Shown: positions 8,713-18,143, counted from the first letter of the stretch. The stretch is DNA of 64,000 nt from Candidatus Bathyarchaeota archaeon (GCA_026014665.1 JAOZHX010000017.1:248001-312000); one strand, 5' to 3'. The notes: generated by a model from the letters alone, not told the origin. A program made the numbers and translations.

Positions 8713-8870
8713 ATTGGTCCCTTCTCACGTTGAATGGGGATGTAGTGAAAAGACTTGTTTATCAGCTTTTAGTACATATTTAGCTAAAAACCATGGGTTT
8801 TTTGACATAACCATTGTTTGAGGGAACGTTAAGAAGGGGGAGCAGGAACGATGAGAAAATGCATTTGCGA

Positions 8871-9256
8871 CTATGGAGACGTCGGAGTATTCTCGAAGAT
8901 GCCGAATTGTTGCCGTCTGGGTCAAGCGCCAGCGCGAACCAGCCCATGCCTGGAATCTCTGTTTTTGGCATGATGATTTGTCCGCCTAAAGCCGTTATTT
9001 TTTTGCTGTATTCTTCAACAGATTCAACGCCGATGTAGTTGATTGGTTTGTGCTCAGGGTTTTGCTTTTTCATCATGCCACCGTTAACTCCAGGACGCAA
9101 AGGGTTGCCCATCTCATCGACCGGAACTGTAGACACACTGTAGTACTCGTTGAATTGGGTTTTCTCAATTTTCCAGCCGAAAAGGTCAGAGTAGAATTTT
9201 TTTAGTTTCTCAACATCGTTTACTGGAATTTCAAAATGAACAATCGTATGATCCAT
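8871..9256 (-). pseudogene. VOC (glyoxalase/bleomycin-resistance fold) protein with a one-base frameshift
   Basis: Starts MDHTIVHFEIPVNDVEKL and continues FYSDLFGWKIEK and GVNGGMMKKQ, then GWFALALDPDGN: a single-unit vicinal oxygen chelate protein whose HFEIP and late acidic positions usually hold a metal. After DPDGN the frame goes wrong. Shifting by one base gives FGIFENTPTSP and a stop at 8871, exactly the ending such proteins have. One missing T near 8912 explains it. Without correction the frame runs on to 8780 with 50 unrelated residues. Either a recent pseudogene or a sequencing error. Small-molecule function not predictable. Confidence 0.75.
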
Positions 9257-9356
9257 AAAAAATCGCCAAAAACTAGAAAGCAACGCCCGTATAAATCAGT
9301 TGCTTAAACGTTAATTACTAACGTTAAAAATTAAAAAAACAAAAAAAGATGGCGAT

Positions 9357-10781
9357 TTATGGTTGCCATTTCTCTATGAGATATTTGGGTATCTCGCTGC
9401 TGTCTCGTGGTCCAACTTGGACTTTCCAGCCGCTGAGTTCTTCGATTTCGCCGCTGATGCGTGAGGCTTTGCCGGGGATGATGATGTTGCGGTGCTTGAC
9501 TTTGCTTTCGATGCCTGACTGCTTGATTGCTTCTGCAACCTTTTCTGCTGTGAGTTTGCGTCCTGCAACTCCGCTGTCTATGGCTGAACCTTCCGTTTCG
9601 ACCACGATTAGGTAGGCGTTTATCTTGTTGCTTTCGATATCTGAGGCGACGGTGTAGTATGTTAAAGCGAAGTTTGAGGTGAACAGCACAGGTGATTTCT
9701 CGTCAGGGGTACCGAATACTTTCAGGCCCGGTGCGACTGCGACGGGTTTACGCGGGTCAGTGTAGATGTTCTGGCGTAGCACGGTTGTTGGTAGCAGGGA
9801 CCATCCGCTGTCGCTGTGCATGACAATCACGTCTGCGAAGCGTACAACTAGCATTGAAGCGATGTATGCTTCTCGCCACTTGATGAGGTCGTCGGCTGTT
9901 TCGCCCTTGTCTGCCCATGCAACCATCGGGACACCCATGAGTGGGAAACCTGCGAGTTCTTCGCCGCCCTTGGTTGCTGCTCGCCTTAGCATGGTGAAGT
10001 TGTTTATCGTATCTGCGAGTCCTTCGTTGGGGAAGGTTCCAGGGTCTAAGACTATGTCGGTTACGCCGTAAGCCATCAAGGTTTTTACTAGGGAGACAAG
10101 AGTTGTCATGTCGTTTGGTGCGGAAGCGACCAGCGGGCAATTGTACATTAGAGCTAACTCTGCCATGTCTTTCCAGTTGCTTGCGGTTGCTGCGTAGAGG
10201 AGCGGTCGTGCTTTGGGCGCTGCCATTAAGCCTGCTTCAGCAATTGATGGGTTTAAGGTGCACAGAATCATCGGCAGCTTTGTGGTTTCGGAGACTTTCT
10301 TAACGGCTGCCTTGAACTTGTCAGCGTCTTCGGAGGTGCATCGTACGGCTATCATGTCAAGCTTTAGGGTGTTGCCGATGTATTCGAAGCTAAAGTTGTC
10401 TGTGCGTTTCACTCGTGACTCGATTTCTTGAGATGACATGTCGTCTGTTACGTCGATTGCGATGGCTGTCGGGTTGGTGTATGTGAATTCGTGGCGGTAC
10501 ATGACGAGTTTGCCGCCGAGTTTCTTGGCACTGTCGCCGACGCCTACGACGACTTCTTTAACGGCTGGTTTTAAGAGTTCTTTGAGTTTAGCGTACGCTT
10601 TCTCGTTTTCCTTCTTTAGCAGCGGTGGGCACTGGTCAACGGTCATTTCTCGGTTGACAATTTTGGTGGCAAAAGCCATGCAGTTGTCGACGCCGCATTC
10701 TTTACAGTTAATCTTTGGAAGAAGCTTGTAGATGTCTATGGGGCTTAGTTCTTTTAATCCAGCTTTCTTTTTCTCGCTCAT
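9357..10781 (-). CDS. cdhE: CODH/ACS complex gamma subunit (large corrinoid Fe-S protein subunit)
   Basis: 474 residues. The N-terminal Fe-S domain carries C26, C29, C34 and C51 (INCKECGVDNC, then DQC), the [4Fe-4S] ligand set of the corrinoid protein. The middle is a TIM-barrel domain and the C-terminal part (about 330-474) the B12-binding domain, with AGRKLTAEKVAEAI and IIPGKASRISGEIEELSGW. With the delta subunit it accepts the methyl group from methyl-tetrahydropterin on cob(I)amide and passes it to the acetyl-CoA synthase subunit. Last gene of the cdh operon, 13 bases downstream of cdhD. Confidence 0.95.
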   Translation of the reverse strand: MSEKKKAGLKELSPIDIYKLLPKINCKECGVDNCMAFATKIVNREMTVDQCPPLLKKENEKAYAKLKELLKPAVKEVVVGVGDSAKKLGGKLVMYRHEFTYTNPTAIAIDVTDDMSSQEIESRVKRTDNFSFEYIGNTLKLDMIAVRCTSEDADKFKAAVKKVSETTKLPMILCTLNPSIAEAGLMAAPKARPLLYAATASNWKDMAELALMYNCPLVASAPNDMTTLVSLVKTLMAYGVTDIVLDPGTFPNEGLADTINNFTMLRRAATKGGEELAGFPLMGVPMVAWADKGETADDLIKWREAYIASMLVVRFADVIVMHSDSGWSLLPTTVLRQNIYTDPRKPVAVAPGLKVFGTPDEKSPVLFTSNFALTYYTVASDIESNKINAYLIVVETEGSAIDSGVAGRKLTAEKVAEAIKQSGIESKVKHRNIIIPGKASRISGEIEELSGWKVQVGPRDSSEIPKYLIEKWQP

Positions 10782-10794
10782 CCGTCATGTCTCC

Positions 10795-12027
10795 TTAAGC
10801 TTTAACCTTGACCCAGTCAACGTATTTTGCTGGGTCTGCTTTTTTGCCGCTTGTCAGGTAGTTTGTGACGTCTTTTAGGGTTTTTACGGCTGCCGGATGC
10901 ATCATCATGAACAAGTCAACGCCTGCAAGCAACAGTGTTAGCGCGGTTGTTACTTCCCAGAGTGGTCCTCGAAGCTCGCGTGGTTCCCATTCAGCAGACA
11001 TTTTGAGCCATGCTTCACGGGCTGCCCAAGCGTTCGTGGTTCCTGAAGACATTGGGTGTGCAAGTTCAGAGTCGCCCATCAATCCGCCGATTCTTGCGCG
11101 TTCCATGTTAGTGAAGGCGTAGTCTAAGCCGTAGCCGAGTGCTGCCGTAGTCAAGTCCATGACGATGTCTTCTCTTGCAAGGTAATCATATAGGCGCCTG
11201 TTTAGTTCACGTGCCAGGTTTAGATCCATCGGCGTGAAGGATAAGACTGCGTGACCGTTCTTCTTGATGTACTTTGCACAGCGTTCCACGTCCATATCGC
11301 GGGTTACTGAACTGATGAGGAAGCGTTCGTTGGGGAAGGCATTGCAGATTGCCTCGAAAACGTCTGCGTCTTTGACGGGGTCGCCGCATCCGCCGATGAC
11401 GAGTGGAACATCGACGGCTTGAAGGATCTTCTCAACGGTTTTTACTGCGTCTTGGGGCTTGGCGTCTTTTAGCAGGGGGTCGATGCTGATTAAGTGGACT
11501 GTAACCATATCTGCACCGAACTTTTCGACTGCGAGTTTTGCCCATGCTGCGGGGTCGCCGACGACGTCTTTAACATGCATCTTAACCGCCTTTGACAGGG
11601 GAACTTCCATGTCGAAGACATCAAGGGTGACGACGGGCTTATGGGTTAATGGTTTTTCAAAAGTGTAGAAGGCAGGAGAGACTTCTCCGCCGATTGTGAG
11701 TGAGCGTCCGCGTGTTCCGCCTTCGCTTCTTGTTCCGCCCAGTTTGACTTCGGTGATCTTGTTTGGGTAGGTTTCGATGGGTGGCACGAAAGCCGCTTGC
11801 AGCATGTTGACAGGTTTTCCGCCCGGCACTGCGGCTGGAAGCTTTAGTTTGGGCATTACTTGCCCAGCTGCGCCTGCCTCGAAGATGATTTCAAGCTCTT
11901 TAGCGTCAAGTTCGAAGTCTTCCAGCTCGATTTGCTGGAATTTTGCGAGGGCTTCCAGTAGTTCTTCGCTTAGTTTCAGTCCTTCAGCGTTTTTTTTGTC
12001 TGTGTCGTGGTGAGTCAAAAGAGTCAC
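10795..12027 (-). CDS. cdhD: CODH/ACS complex delta subunit (small corrinoid protein subunit)
   Basis: 410-residue TIM-barrel protein with the family segments FYTFEKPLTHKPVVTLDVFD, PLVIGGCGDPVKDADVFEA, and MDLTTAALGYGLDYAFTNME. It pairs with the gamma subunit in the corrinoid Fe-S protein that shuttles methyl groups between tetrahydropterin and acetyl-CoA synthase. The start is a GTG whose last two bases overlap the TGA stop of cdhC in GTGA, so the two are translationally coupled. The first 70 residues are acidic and more variable, usual in archaeal CdhD. Confidence 0.95.
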   Translation of the reverse strand: MTLLTHHDTDKKNAEGLKLSEELLEALAKFQQIELEDFELDAKELEIIFEAGAAGQVMPKLKLPAAVPGGKPVNMLQAAFVPPIETYPNKITEVKLGGTRSEGGTRGRSLTIGGEVSPAFYTFEKPLTHKPVVTLDVFDMEVPLSKAVKMHVKDVVGDPAAWAKLAVEKFGADMVTVHLISIDPLLKDAKPQDAVKTVEKILQAVDVPLVIGGCGDPVKDADVFEAICNAFPNERFLISSVTRDMDVERCAKYIKKNGHAVLSFTPMDLNLARELNRRLYDYLAREDIVMDLTTAALGYGLDYAFTNMERARIGGLMGDSELAHPMSSGTTNAWAAREAWLKMSAEWEPRELRGPLWEVTTALTLLLAGVDLFMMMHPAAVKTLKDVTNYLTSGKKADPAKYVDWVKVKA

Positions 12028-13436
12028 CGTTTGTCTTTGCTGTCTTTGACGGTTGTGATGATGACTTTGTTAGCGTAGATCTTTGCATCTTTGAGTATTA
12101 TCTTGAATCCGCCTGCCATGATTGGGAGCGTGCCTGCGGTTGCAACCGGCATCATGGTGCCTGCTGCTTCCTCGGTGACTTGGAGTGCGGTTGCTTCTGC
12201 TGCTGGTGCTTCTTCAGCTGCCCATCTTGCGACGACTGGGTGATTCTTGGCTTTGAGGAATTCTTTGAGTTCATCGATGTTCTTTGCGTCTTCTTCAGTT
12301 GCGACTTTGTCGACGAGTTCTGCAGGAATGAAGTCTTTGACTTTCTCTTTGACTTCTTTGGGTACCCAAACGATTCGGTTCCATCCGCCGTCTGCTGCAA
12401 AGAACTTCTTGCTTCTCATGTACTCGATGCTCATGCCGTGGAACCCGTCGATTTGTCTTCCGCCTGCCGCTGAGTCTGCGAGAGTGCTGAAGGGTAAGCC
12501 GTTTACTGCTGCGCCCTTGAAGCTTCTTTGAACCACGCCTAAGCCGTCGACTTCTGGGATGTAGAAGGCTACTGCTTCGAAGCATCCACATGAAGTGTGC
12601 GGGTGGTCAAAGGCTGTGTACAACCAGATTTGGTTGACTTCTCCCATGGTGCGTTTCTTCGCCATTTCGTTGACGCCGCTGAATTCGCCTTTTTCTGCGT
12701 TGAGTAATTCTCCACGGTCGATTGCGAAGACTGGCCCTTTGGGGTCGATGCTTGCTGATGCTTTGCCATCAAACCAGCTGATGGCTCCGCAGTTGCTGTA
12801 TCTTTGCGGTGTAATTACGCAGACGTGGCTTGGAGCGAACGATTGGCACAGTGCACAACCGTAGAATTTATCGACTTCTTCGTCTTTTAATCCTCTGGCT
12901 TTTGCGTCGCGAGCTTCGTATTCAGCCAATGCGCCGCTGTACATTTCTCGGATTTTAGCTGGGTCGGTTATGAAGGTGATTTGGACTTTCTCTATGATTG
13001 GCAGTTCGCTCTTGAAGAGGCGGTAGAGTACTTTGCCGATTGGTTCAAAACTGTTTAAGCCTTTCTGGAATGCTTTCTTGCCAAGGCGTATCCAGATGTC
13101 ATAGCGCTGGTTTAGGTGCATGAAGCCTTCGATGTAGTTGAGGTAGCCGTGGATGCGTCGTTCGATGACGCCTTCGAGTCCTTGATCGAGGGTGGCGCCT
13201 GCGGCTTCGACGAGGATGCCGAGGGGGTAGACGCCGCCTTCCTTCATGTCTTTGATGTCTGGACCGATTATGGTGATTTTTCCATCATCGATCTGGTCGA
13301 GGGGTTTTACTTTTGCGAGTTCAAACTTTTCTTTAACTGTGGGTCCGCCGAGTTCAACTTGCATGTCGTTTCTTCGGATACGTTCGCCTTCGTAGATTAC
13401 GCCAACATCTACAGGTATATCTTTAAACATTGACAT
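12024..13436 (-). CDS. cdhC: CODH/ACS complex beta subunit (acetyl-CoA synthase)
   Basis: 470 residues when read from MSMFKDIPVDVG, preceded by AAGGAGG; an in-frame ATG at 13457 inside cdhB is less likely because it would lie upstream of that site. The cluster-A binding cysteines are visible: C194, C197, C206 and C216 (GCALCQSFAPSHVC...SNC) and C283/C285 (HTSCGCFEAV). The protein lacks the N-terminal CODH-binding domain of bacterial AcsB, the archaeal form. It condenses CO, the methyl group and CoA to acetyl-CoA, or the reverse. The C-terminal region has an Ala/Glu-rich linker and a short beta tail. Confidence 0.95.
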   Translation of the reverse strand: MSMFKDIPVDVGVIYEGERIRRNDMQVELGGPTVKEKFELAKVKPLDQIDDGKITIIGPDIKDMKEGGVYPLGILVEAAGATLDQGLEGVIERRIHGYLNYIEGFMHLNQRYDIWIRLGKKAFQKGLNSFEPIGKVLYRLFKSELPIIEKVQITFITDPAKIREMYSGALAEYEARDAKARGLKDEEVDKFYGCALCQSFAPSHVCVITPQRYSNCGAISWFDGKASASIDPKGPVFAIDRGELLNAEKGEFSGVNEMAKKRTMGEVNQIWLYTAFDHPHTSCGCFEAVAFYIPEVDGLGVVQRSFKGAAVNGLPFSTLADSAAGGRQIDGFHGMSIEYMRSKKFFAADGGWNRIVWVPKEVKEKVKDFIPAELVDKVATEEDAKNIDELKEFLKAKNHPVVARWAAEEAPAAEATALQVTEEAAGTMMPVATAGTLPIMAGGFKIILKDAKIYANKVIITTVKDSKDKR

Positions 13437-13440
13437 TTTC

Positions 13441-13986
13441 TTATTGTCCTCCTTCATTAAATTTTGAAGTCATGACTTTGAGATTGTTTGCCCACTCTTC
13501 CAGGGTTGCGTTTGGGAAAGACCAGCTTGCATGTGGGTGATAGAGGTTGTCTAAGGTCATGGTTTTTTGGTCGGGTGCAAAGTGTTTAAGTCCAGAGAGT
13601 ATGAGTGCTTCCATGTAATAGGGTAAGCCCACGAACATTACGAGGTCGGGGTGGCCTTTGCCGTCGATTCCCTGCCATGTTGGGTCTACAACTCTCTGAC
13701 CTATATCCATTGCAGTCATGAAGGCTGCTGGTTGGTATCCGCGTTTTAGGAATTCTCCAACCATGTGGGCTGTTGCCACAACTGGGACTTTGCTTGCGTT
13801 TGCGAAGTCGATGATGTAGTCTATTAGTTGTTTGCCTTCCATCCAGCGTTGAGTTGCGTTGCTCCCCACAATTAGTAGGGGACGGGAGGCTTTTTTGATC
13901 ATTGCTACTGCTATCTCGGGTTTTTGGATTGGGTTTGCTTTTTTAGTGGCAGCTATTTCTGCACATTGCCATGGTTCACACGACAT
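13441..13986 (-). CDS. cdhB: CODH/ACS complex epsilon subunit
   Basis: 181 residues, matching the usual 165-195 of CdhB. It reads MSCEPWQCAEIAATKKANPI, then AMIKKASRPLLIVGSNAT, and FVGLPYYMEALILSGLKHF, the Rossmann-like fold of the epsilon subunit that binds the alpha subunit in the CO dehydrogenase component. It may assist electron transfer to FAD or ferredoxin. It starts six bases after the cdhA stop. Its own stop is at the site where the cdhC ribosome binding sequence lies. Confidence 0.93.
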   Translation of the reverse strand: MSCEPWQCAEIAATKKANPIQKPEIAVAMIKKASRPLLIVGSNATQRWMEGKQLIDYIIDFANASKVPVVATAHMVGEFLKRGYQPAAFMTAMDIGQRVVDPTWQGIDGKGHPDLVMFVGLPYYMEALILSGLKHFAPDQKTMTLDNLYHPHASWSFPNATLEEWANNLKVMTSKFNEGGQ

Positions 13987-13992
13987 ATTTTA

Positions 13993-16341
13993 TCACTCCT
14001 TTTGTTTCCTGATCATTCTAGGAAGCAGTGTTGGATCAGGGATTACGGATTCTTTCCAGTTCTTCTCCTTGAGGATGGGTACGATTTCGTCTTTCATGGT
14101 TATGGGTATGTCAGCTGTTGTTCGCACGAACATGTGTATGTCTGGAGGCATGCATCCGTAGTGGCGTTTGTGCAAGTCGATGTAGTGGCTTAGTTTGCCT
14201 GCGCGACCTTTCCAAGTGTCGTTTGGTCTTATGCATAGTTTCGCAATCTGAACCATTGCTTCCTGAGGTGTTTCAACCGTCTGGAAGAGGTGTTCTGGAG
14301 CAGGACCAGTATTGACTATTTCGCCTGTGCGTGCGTCGTATACTTCCCAGTTTTCAGGTTTGTCGGACCTGCCTAGTAACATTCTGCGGTATTTACTTCC
14401 GTGTGGACCGACGAGTACCGGGACACCTAAACTCCAGAAACCAGCGGCAATTGAGGCGGCTTTCTGTGAGTATGCGCCCCAAGCTAAGCCGACGGCGCCG
14501 AGACGGTTATGAATGTAATCGGCTATTTCCTCATAGTTACCCCTGAGGTTGCGTTTTGCAAAGATGTTTGCTACTTTGATTGCTGCACCTGCAATATGAG
14601 AGTTTGCAACACATGAGCCAACGTTAAGGACTCCTCCAGCTTCAAAGCCGCCTGGGAACTCCTCGTAGAGTGTTTTGCCTTCTTCGTTTCTGTAGCTGCC
14701 TGCGGACATGGCTGAGCATCCTGAGGTTACGACGATGTATCGTCTACTTGCGAATTCTCTACATATATCATAAACATCTTTGCCTCCATGCGGATAGTTT
14801 GCACAACCTACGACTGCGAGGATACCTGGGATTTCACCGAGAACGATTGGTCCACCGACACTTCGTATTTCAACGTCTGAGACTGCGCCTCTGCCTGAGC
14901 GACACAAGTTGTCTTCTGACATCAATTCTTTTTCGCCTGCTTTAACGATGAGGCTGTGAATCATGATTTTCTGTGGGCATGCTTCTTCGCATCTTCCGCA
15001 GCCAATGCATTCTTCATAGAGGGCTGTTAATGGTGCTATGTTTCCTTCTGCTGCAGCTTTTAGTGCAGCTGGGATTTTCAGGTCCTGTGGGCAACTTCTT
15101 TGGCACAAGTTGCAGTGTCTGCAGGTCTTAGCGATTTCTTTAACTTGTTCGAGGCTTGGTAGAACGTTTAATTTTCTGCGGATTGGCGCAATTTTAACAG
15201 CTGTTTTTACTGCAACTTCGCCGACCTTGTCTGGGTCAAGAATAAGCACACCAGGTACTCTGCCACTTACTAGGTCATCGACTATTTGGTCTGCTGGGTC
15301 GTTTGTGCGGTTCTTGAAGCCCATGCAATTCTTTTCTGATGCTGCAATTACTGGTGCTTTGACTTTTTCGGCTTCGTTGAATATGTCGGTGCGAACACAT
15401 TGTTCATCAATTACGACAACATCTGCGAATCCCGCACGGACGAATTTAAGTTGCCAACTGATTGGGCCAACGATTTTTGCGCGGTCATAATAGCGCGTGT
15501 TATCGAATGCAGTACAACATAAGCCTACAACTTCCATTTTATCGTCAAGTCTGCTGTCTTTCATGTAATCGATAATTCCCACTGATGGGACAACGTTGTG
15601 ACCAATGCACATTATAGTGGGTTTAGTTCTATCGACAGATCCAATGCCCATTCTGATGAGTGGGGCTTCTGGATCAGCTTTGGGGAAGTTCAGTGTTGAA
15701 ATCTGAGCAATGTCAGCAACTTCCATACCAACTTGGTCCATTCTTCCAGCGTGGAAGGCTTTTGATTCAAAGTCTAGATTGTTACCTTCTTGACCAGTAT
15801 GCGCTGCTGAAAGACAGTGAGTAATTTGAGCTTCGCAGTAGGTTAAAACTTCATCGAGGTCACCAAGGGTTTCTGGTTTTATTCCAGTGACAAGCCTTGT
15901 AACTGGAGCCTCAACTTTAACGTTTAAACCGCCTACATCAAGGGGGAACCTTCGGCCATATTTTTCAATCAAGTGGTCAACAACATGGCGGGCGTGAGCT
16001 GTGTGGGTTGCAGCGCCAATACTGCAAGCAATCAGTACAATACGTGAAGATTGGGCGCCTATGTCTAATCCGCATGCGCCTCGCTTTCCAGCCGTCAAGT
16101 CACATTTTCCATATGTGCAGAGACAGCAGAGGTCGCAGTCGGGCATGTAGAAGGGTTTGTATTTGTTGAGGAGTTTCATGTCCCAGTCTCGTAGGGTACT
16201 AATATGGGGCATTGGAGTTGGGCCCATCGGTTCAGTCCAGTTATCGCTGATAACTTTGCCAATGGATAATTCCAAATTTTTTATGAGACCAGCATTGGTC
16301 TTCATTTCGTCTATTTTAACATGGACGTTTTTAGTAGTCAA
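13993..16341 (-). CDS. cdhA: CODH/ACS complex alpha subunit (Ni-Fe-S carbon monoxide dehydrogenase)
   Basis: 782 residues, the normal length of archaeal CdhA. The N-terminal region has the B/D-cluster cysteines (CDLCCLCTYGKCDLT, RGACGLDIG), then HTAHARHVVDHL. An inserted ferredoxin-like domain near residues 400-455 carries CRHCNLCQRSCP and CIGCGRCEEACP, a hallmark of the archaeal form. C-cluster ligands lie in later segments such as VVGCANYPHG, VVTSGCSAMSAG and LNVGSCVANSHIAG. It interconverts CO2 and CO for acetyl-CoA synthesis. The start is TTG at 16341, with AGAGGT seven bases upstream. First gene of cdhABCDE. Confidence 0.96.
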   Translation of the reverse strand: MTTKNVHVKIDEMKTNAGLIKNLELSIGKVISDNWTEPMGPTPMPHISTLRDWDMKLLNKYKPFYMPDCDLCCLCTYGKCDLTAGKRGACGLDIGAQSSRIVLIACSIGAATHTAHARHVVDHLIEKYGRRFPLDVGGLNVKVEAPVTRLVTGIKPETLGDLDEVLTYCEAQITHCLSAAHTGQEGNNLDFESKAFHAGRMDQVGMEVADIAQISTLNFPKADPEAPLIRMGIGSVDRTKPTIMCIGHNVVPSVGIIDYMKDSRLDDKMEVVGLCCTAFDNTRYYDRAKIVGPISWQLKFVRAGFADVVVIDEQCVRTDIFNEAEKVKAPVIAASEKNCMGFKNRTNDPADQIVDDLVSGRVPGVLILDPDKVGEVAVKTAVKIAPIRRKLNVLPSLEQVKEIAKTCRHCNLCQRSCPQDLKIPAALKAAAEGNIAPLTALYEECIGCGRCEEACPQKIMIHSLIVKAGEKELMSEDNLCRSGRGAVSDVEIRSVGGPIVLGEIPGILAVVGCANYPHGGKDVYDICREFASRRYIVVTSGCSAMSAGSYRNEEGKTLYEEFPGGFEAGGVLNVGSCVANSHIAGAAIKVANIFAKRNLRGNYEEIADYIHNRLGAVGLAWGAYSQKAASIAAGFWSLGVPVLVGPHGSKYRRMLLGRSDKPENWEVYDARTGEIVNTGPAPEHLFQTVETPQEAMVQIAKLCIRPNDTWKGRAGKLSHYIDLHKRHYGCMPPDIHMFVRTTADIPITMKDEIVPILKEKNWKESVIPDPTLLPRMIRKQKE

Positions 16342-16386
16342 ATCGGAAACCTCTGTAAAGGTTTACCTCTAAGCTACATTACAATC

Positions 16387-16401
16387 TTTTTAAACCTTTC
16401 C
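16387..16401 (-). promoter_or_regulatory. BRE/TATA promoter of the cdh operon
   Basis: On the minus strand GGAAAGG followed by TTTAAAAA forms a strong archaeal BRE-TATA pair. The TATA box lies about 46-53 bases before the cdhA TTG start, which allows a leader of about 20 bases with the AGAGGT ribosome binding site. Confidence 0.6.
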
Positions 16402-16478
16402 AGATTTCTAAGCTAAAAGTCATGGCAGACCCATGAATATGCAAGGATTTCAAGGAGTTATGTAAAAAAGCAATGGGT

Positions 16479-17243
16479 TTACAGATAACCTAAGTTTTGG
16501 AGGATTTTCTGAACAGAAAGATAAGCTGGATTATCTTTGGGCAGGTCTAAGAGCGATTTTCCTGATAGAACATAGTCATCCAACTGCTCATCCTCAGCAA
16601 TTTTACCCAGGTACTTGAATTTCAATTCAGCCTCAGCTACGTTACCCAATTTCTCTGGAAAACGGTAGCCTCCGATTAAGTAAAAGTTTTCAAATTTCAT
16701 GTCAACTTCCTTGGCTATTTTGTAAGCTCTCTTGACATGATCCATTGACTTTTTGGAATGATCGAGTATATCGAATATGTCGTTCACGTGTGATGTTATG
16801 CGCCTGTTGAGGTTTTCAAGTCCAGCAGGAGAGTCTACAAGCACAAACCTGTAGTTTTTAGTCAACGATTCGAGGGCGCCCTTCAACGCTGAGTTAGGCA
16901 TGCAGTAGCAACCTTCAACCCATTTAGTGCCGACGGCAAGAAAGTCAAAGTTTTGGCTTTCATAAAGACCACTCTCCCAGATTCGGCTCTCGATGCGCTG
17001 GGTCGGAGGAACGCCTACTGTTGTGCCCCCTTGTTCAATGAAAGTGCTGACTAAAAGGTCGGCGATGGTGGCTTTGCCTGCTTCTTTGAGGTCTACTCCC
17101 AGCATTTCGGCAAGGTTTTGGTCTGGGTCAGCATCCACCAGCAAAAGCGGCGATTGCCCGGCTTCGATGAAGCATTTTGCCATTAATGCGGTGAAACTAG
17201 ATTTTCCGGTTCCGCCACGACCAATGGTTACGAGAATTTTCAT
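16479..17243 (-). CDS. CooC/AcsF-type nickel-insertion ATPase
   Basis: 254-residue deviant-Walker P-loop ATPase: MKILVTIGRGGTGKSS, with LLVDADPDQNLAEMLGV as the switch region. The C112-x-C114 pair in EGCYCMPN is the metal-binding motif of CooC-like maturation factors, which form a metal-bound dimer and load nickel into CO dehydrogenase or acetyl-CoA synthase. It lies directly upstream of the cdh operon on the same strand, separated by the cdhA promoter, and downstream of a second homologue. Which of the two serves CODH and which ACS cannot be read from sequence. Confidence 0.85.
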   Translation of the reverse strand: MKILVTIGRGGTGKSSFTALMAKCFIEAGQSPLLLVDADPDQNLAEMLGVDLKEAGKATIADLLVSTFIEQGGTTVGVPPTQRIESRIWESGLYESQNFDFLAVGTKWVEGCYCMPNSALKGALESLTKNYRFVLVDSPAGLENLNRRITSHVNDIFDILDHSKKSMDHVKRAYKIAKEVDMKFENFYLIGGYRFPEKLGNVAEAELKFKYLGKIAEDEQLDDYVLSGKSLLDLPKDNPAYLSVQKILQNLGYL

Positions 17244-17258
17244 ATGAACAACCTCGGG

Positions 17259-18038
17259 TTATAGGGGTTTGTTTAGCAAAAGCTCGCATATATTGTCTAT
17301 GGTTCTAACTGCGGGGATTTCCTTGTTCTTGAGCGGTGTTTCACCCAGCATGTCGGCTTCTATAATCTTTGGATCAAAAGGAACAAAAGAAAGCAACGCT
17401 ATGCCGTTTCTGTCAGCAAAACTTTGTATGGCGTCTTTTTGAGCGTCGTTCATGACTCTGTTGCCGACGAGGAAAAGCTGGTTCATGCCTGCAGCAGAAG
17501 CTAAATCATGGATATGCTTGGCTATTTCAAGCGATTTCAAATTTGAATCGGCCACAATCAGCAATGCATCCACCTGCCGTGCAGTGCCTCTACCGATGTG
17601 TTCCACGCCTGCCTCCAAATCCATAACCACCGCCTCATTTTGCTCAACAACCAGATACCGCAACAGAGCTCGTATAACAGCGTTTGGCGCGCACATGCAA
17701 CCTGCCCCCATGGAGTACACGGTTCCCATCACAATGAGGTTTACGCCCAACGGCGTCGGAACAGAATACTGCCTAACTATGTCATCGACCGAGAAGTTGA
17801 GGTTATAGACTCCTGAGTAACCTGTGCTAGTTTTGGATTCAACCAGCTGTTTGTTTTCAGAAATCGGCACAATCTTCCTTGTTTGCTCAGGAGTTAACCC
17901 CAGCGTCAACCCTAAATTGGGCGAGGAATCAGCGTCAATCGCAATCGTTTTTATTCCACGTGTGACAAACCCTCGTGCTAAGCCTCCTGCGATGAGAGTT
18001 TTGCCCACGCCCCCTTTTCCAGAAACGGCAATCTTCAT
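17259..18038 (-). CDS. CooC-type nickel-insertion ATPase, second paralogue
   Basis: 259 residues from MKIAVSGKGGVGKTLIAGGL; an upstream in-frame start at 18074 would add an unlikely MGGNLFLLVCDC leader. The switch is AIDADSSPNLGLTLG, and the metal motif C114-x-C116 lies in GAGCMCAPN. VVMDLEAGVEHIGRGTA is typical of CooC. It begins the minus-strand pair that leads into the cdh operon; 15 bases separate it from the next ATPase. Together they probably insert nickel into the C cluster and A cluster of the complex encoded beside them. Confidence 0.88.
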   Translation of the reverse strand: MKIAVSGKGGVGKTLIAGGLARGFVTRGIKTIAIDADSSPNLGLTLGLTPEQTRKIVPISENKQLVESKTSTGYSGVYNLNFSVDDIVRQYSVPTPLGVNLIVMGTVYSMGAGCMCAPNAVIRALLRYLVVEQNEAVVMDLEAGVEHIGRGTARQVDALLIVADSNLKSLEIAKHIHDLASAAGMNQLFLVGNRVMNDAQKDAIQSFADRNGIALLSFVPFDPKIIEADMLGETPLKNKEIPAVRTIDNICELLLNKPL

Positions 18039-18143
18039 ACAATCACAAACTAACAGGAAAAGATTTCCACCCAAATTTATTTACGTTTCTTCGAAAGAAC
18101 AAAAAACCGCCAGCGACTAAAAGCCGACAAGCCAGTTGCTCGC

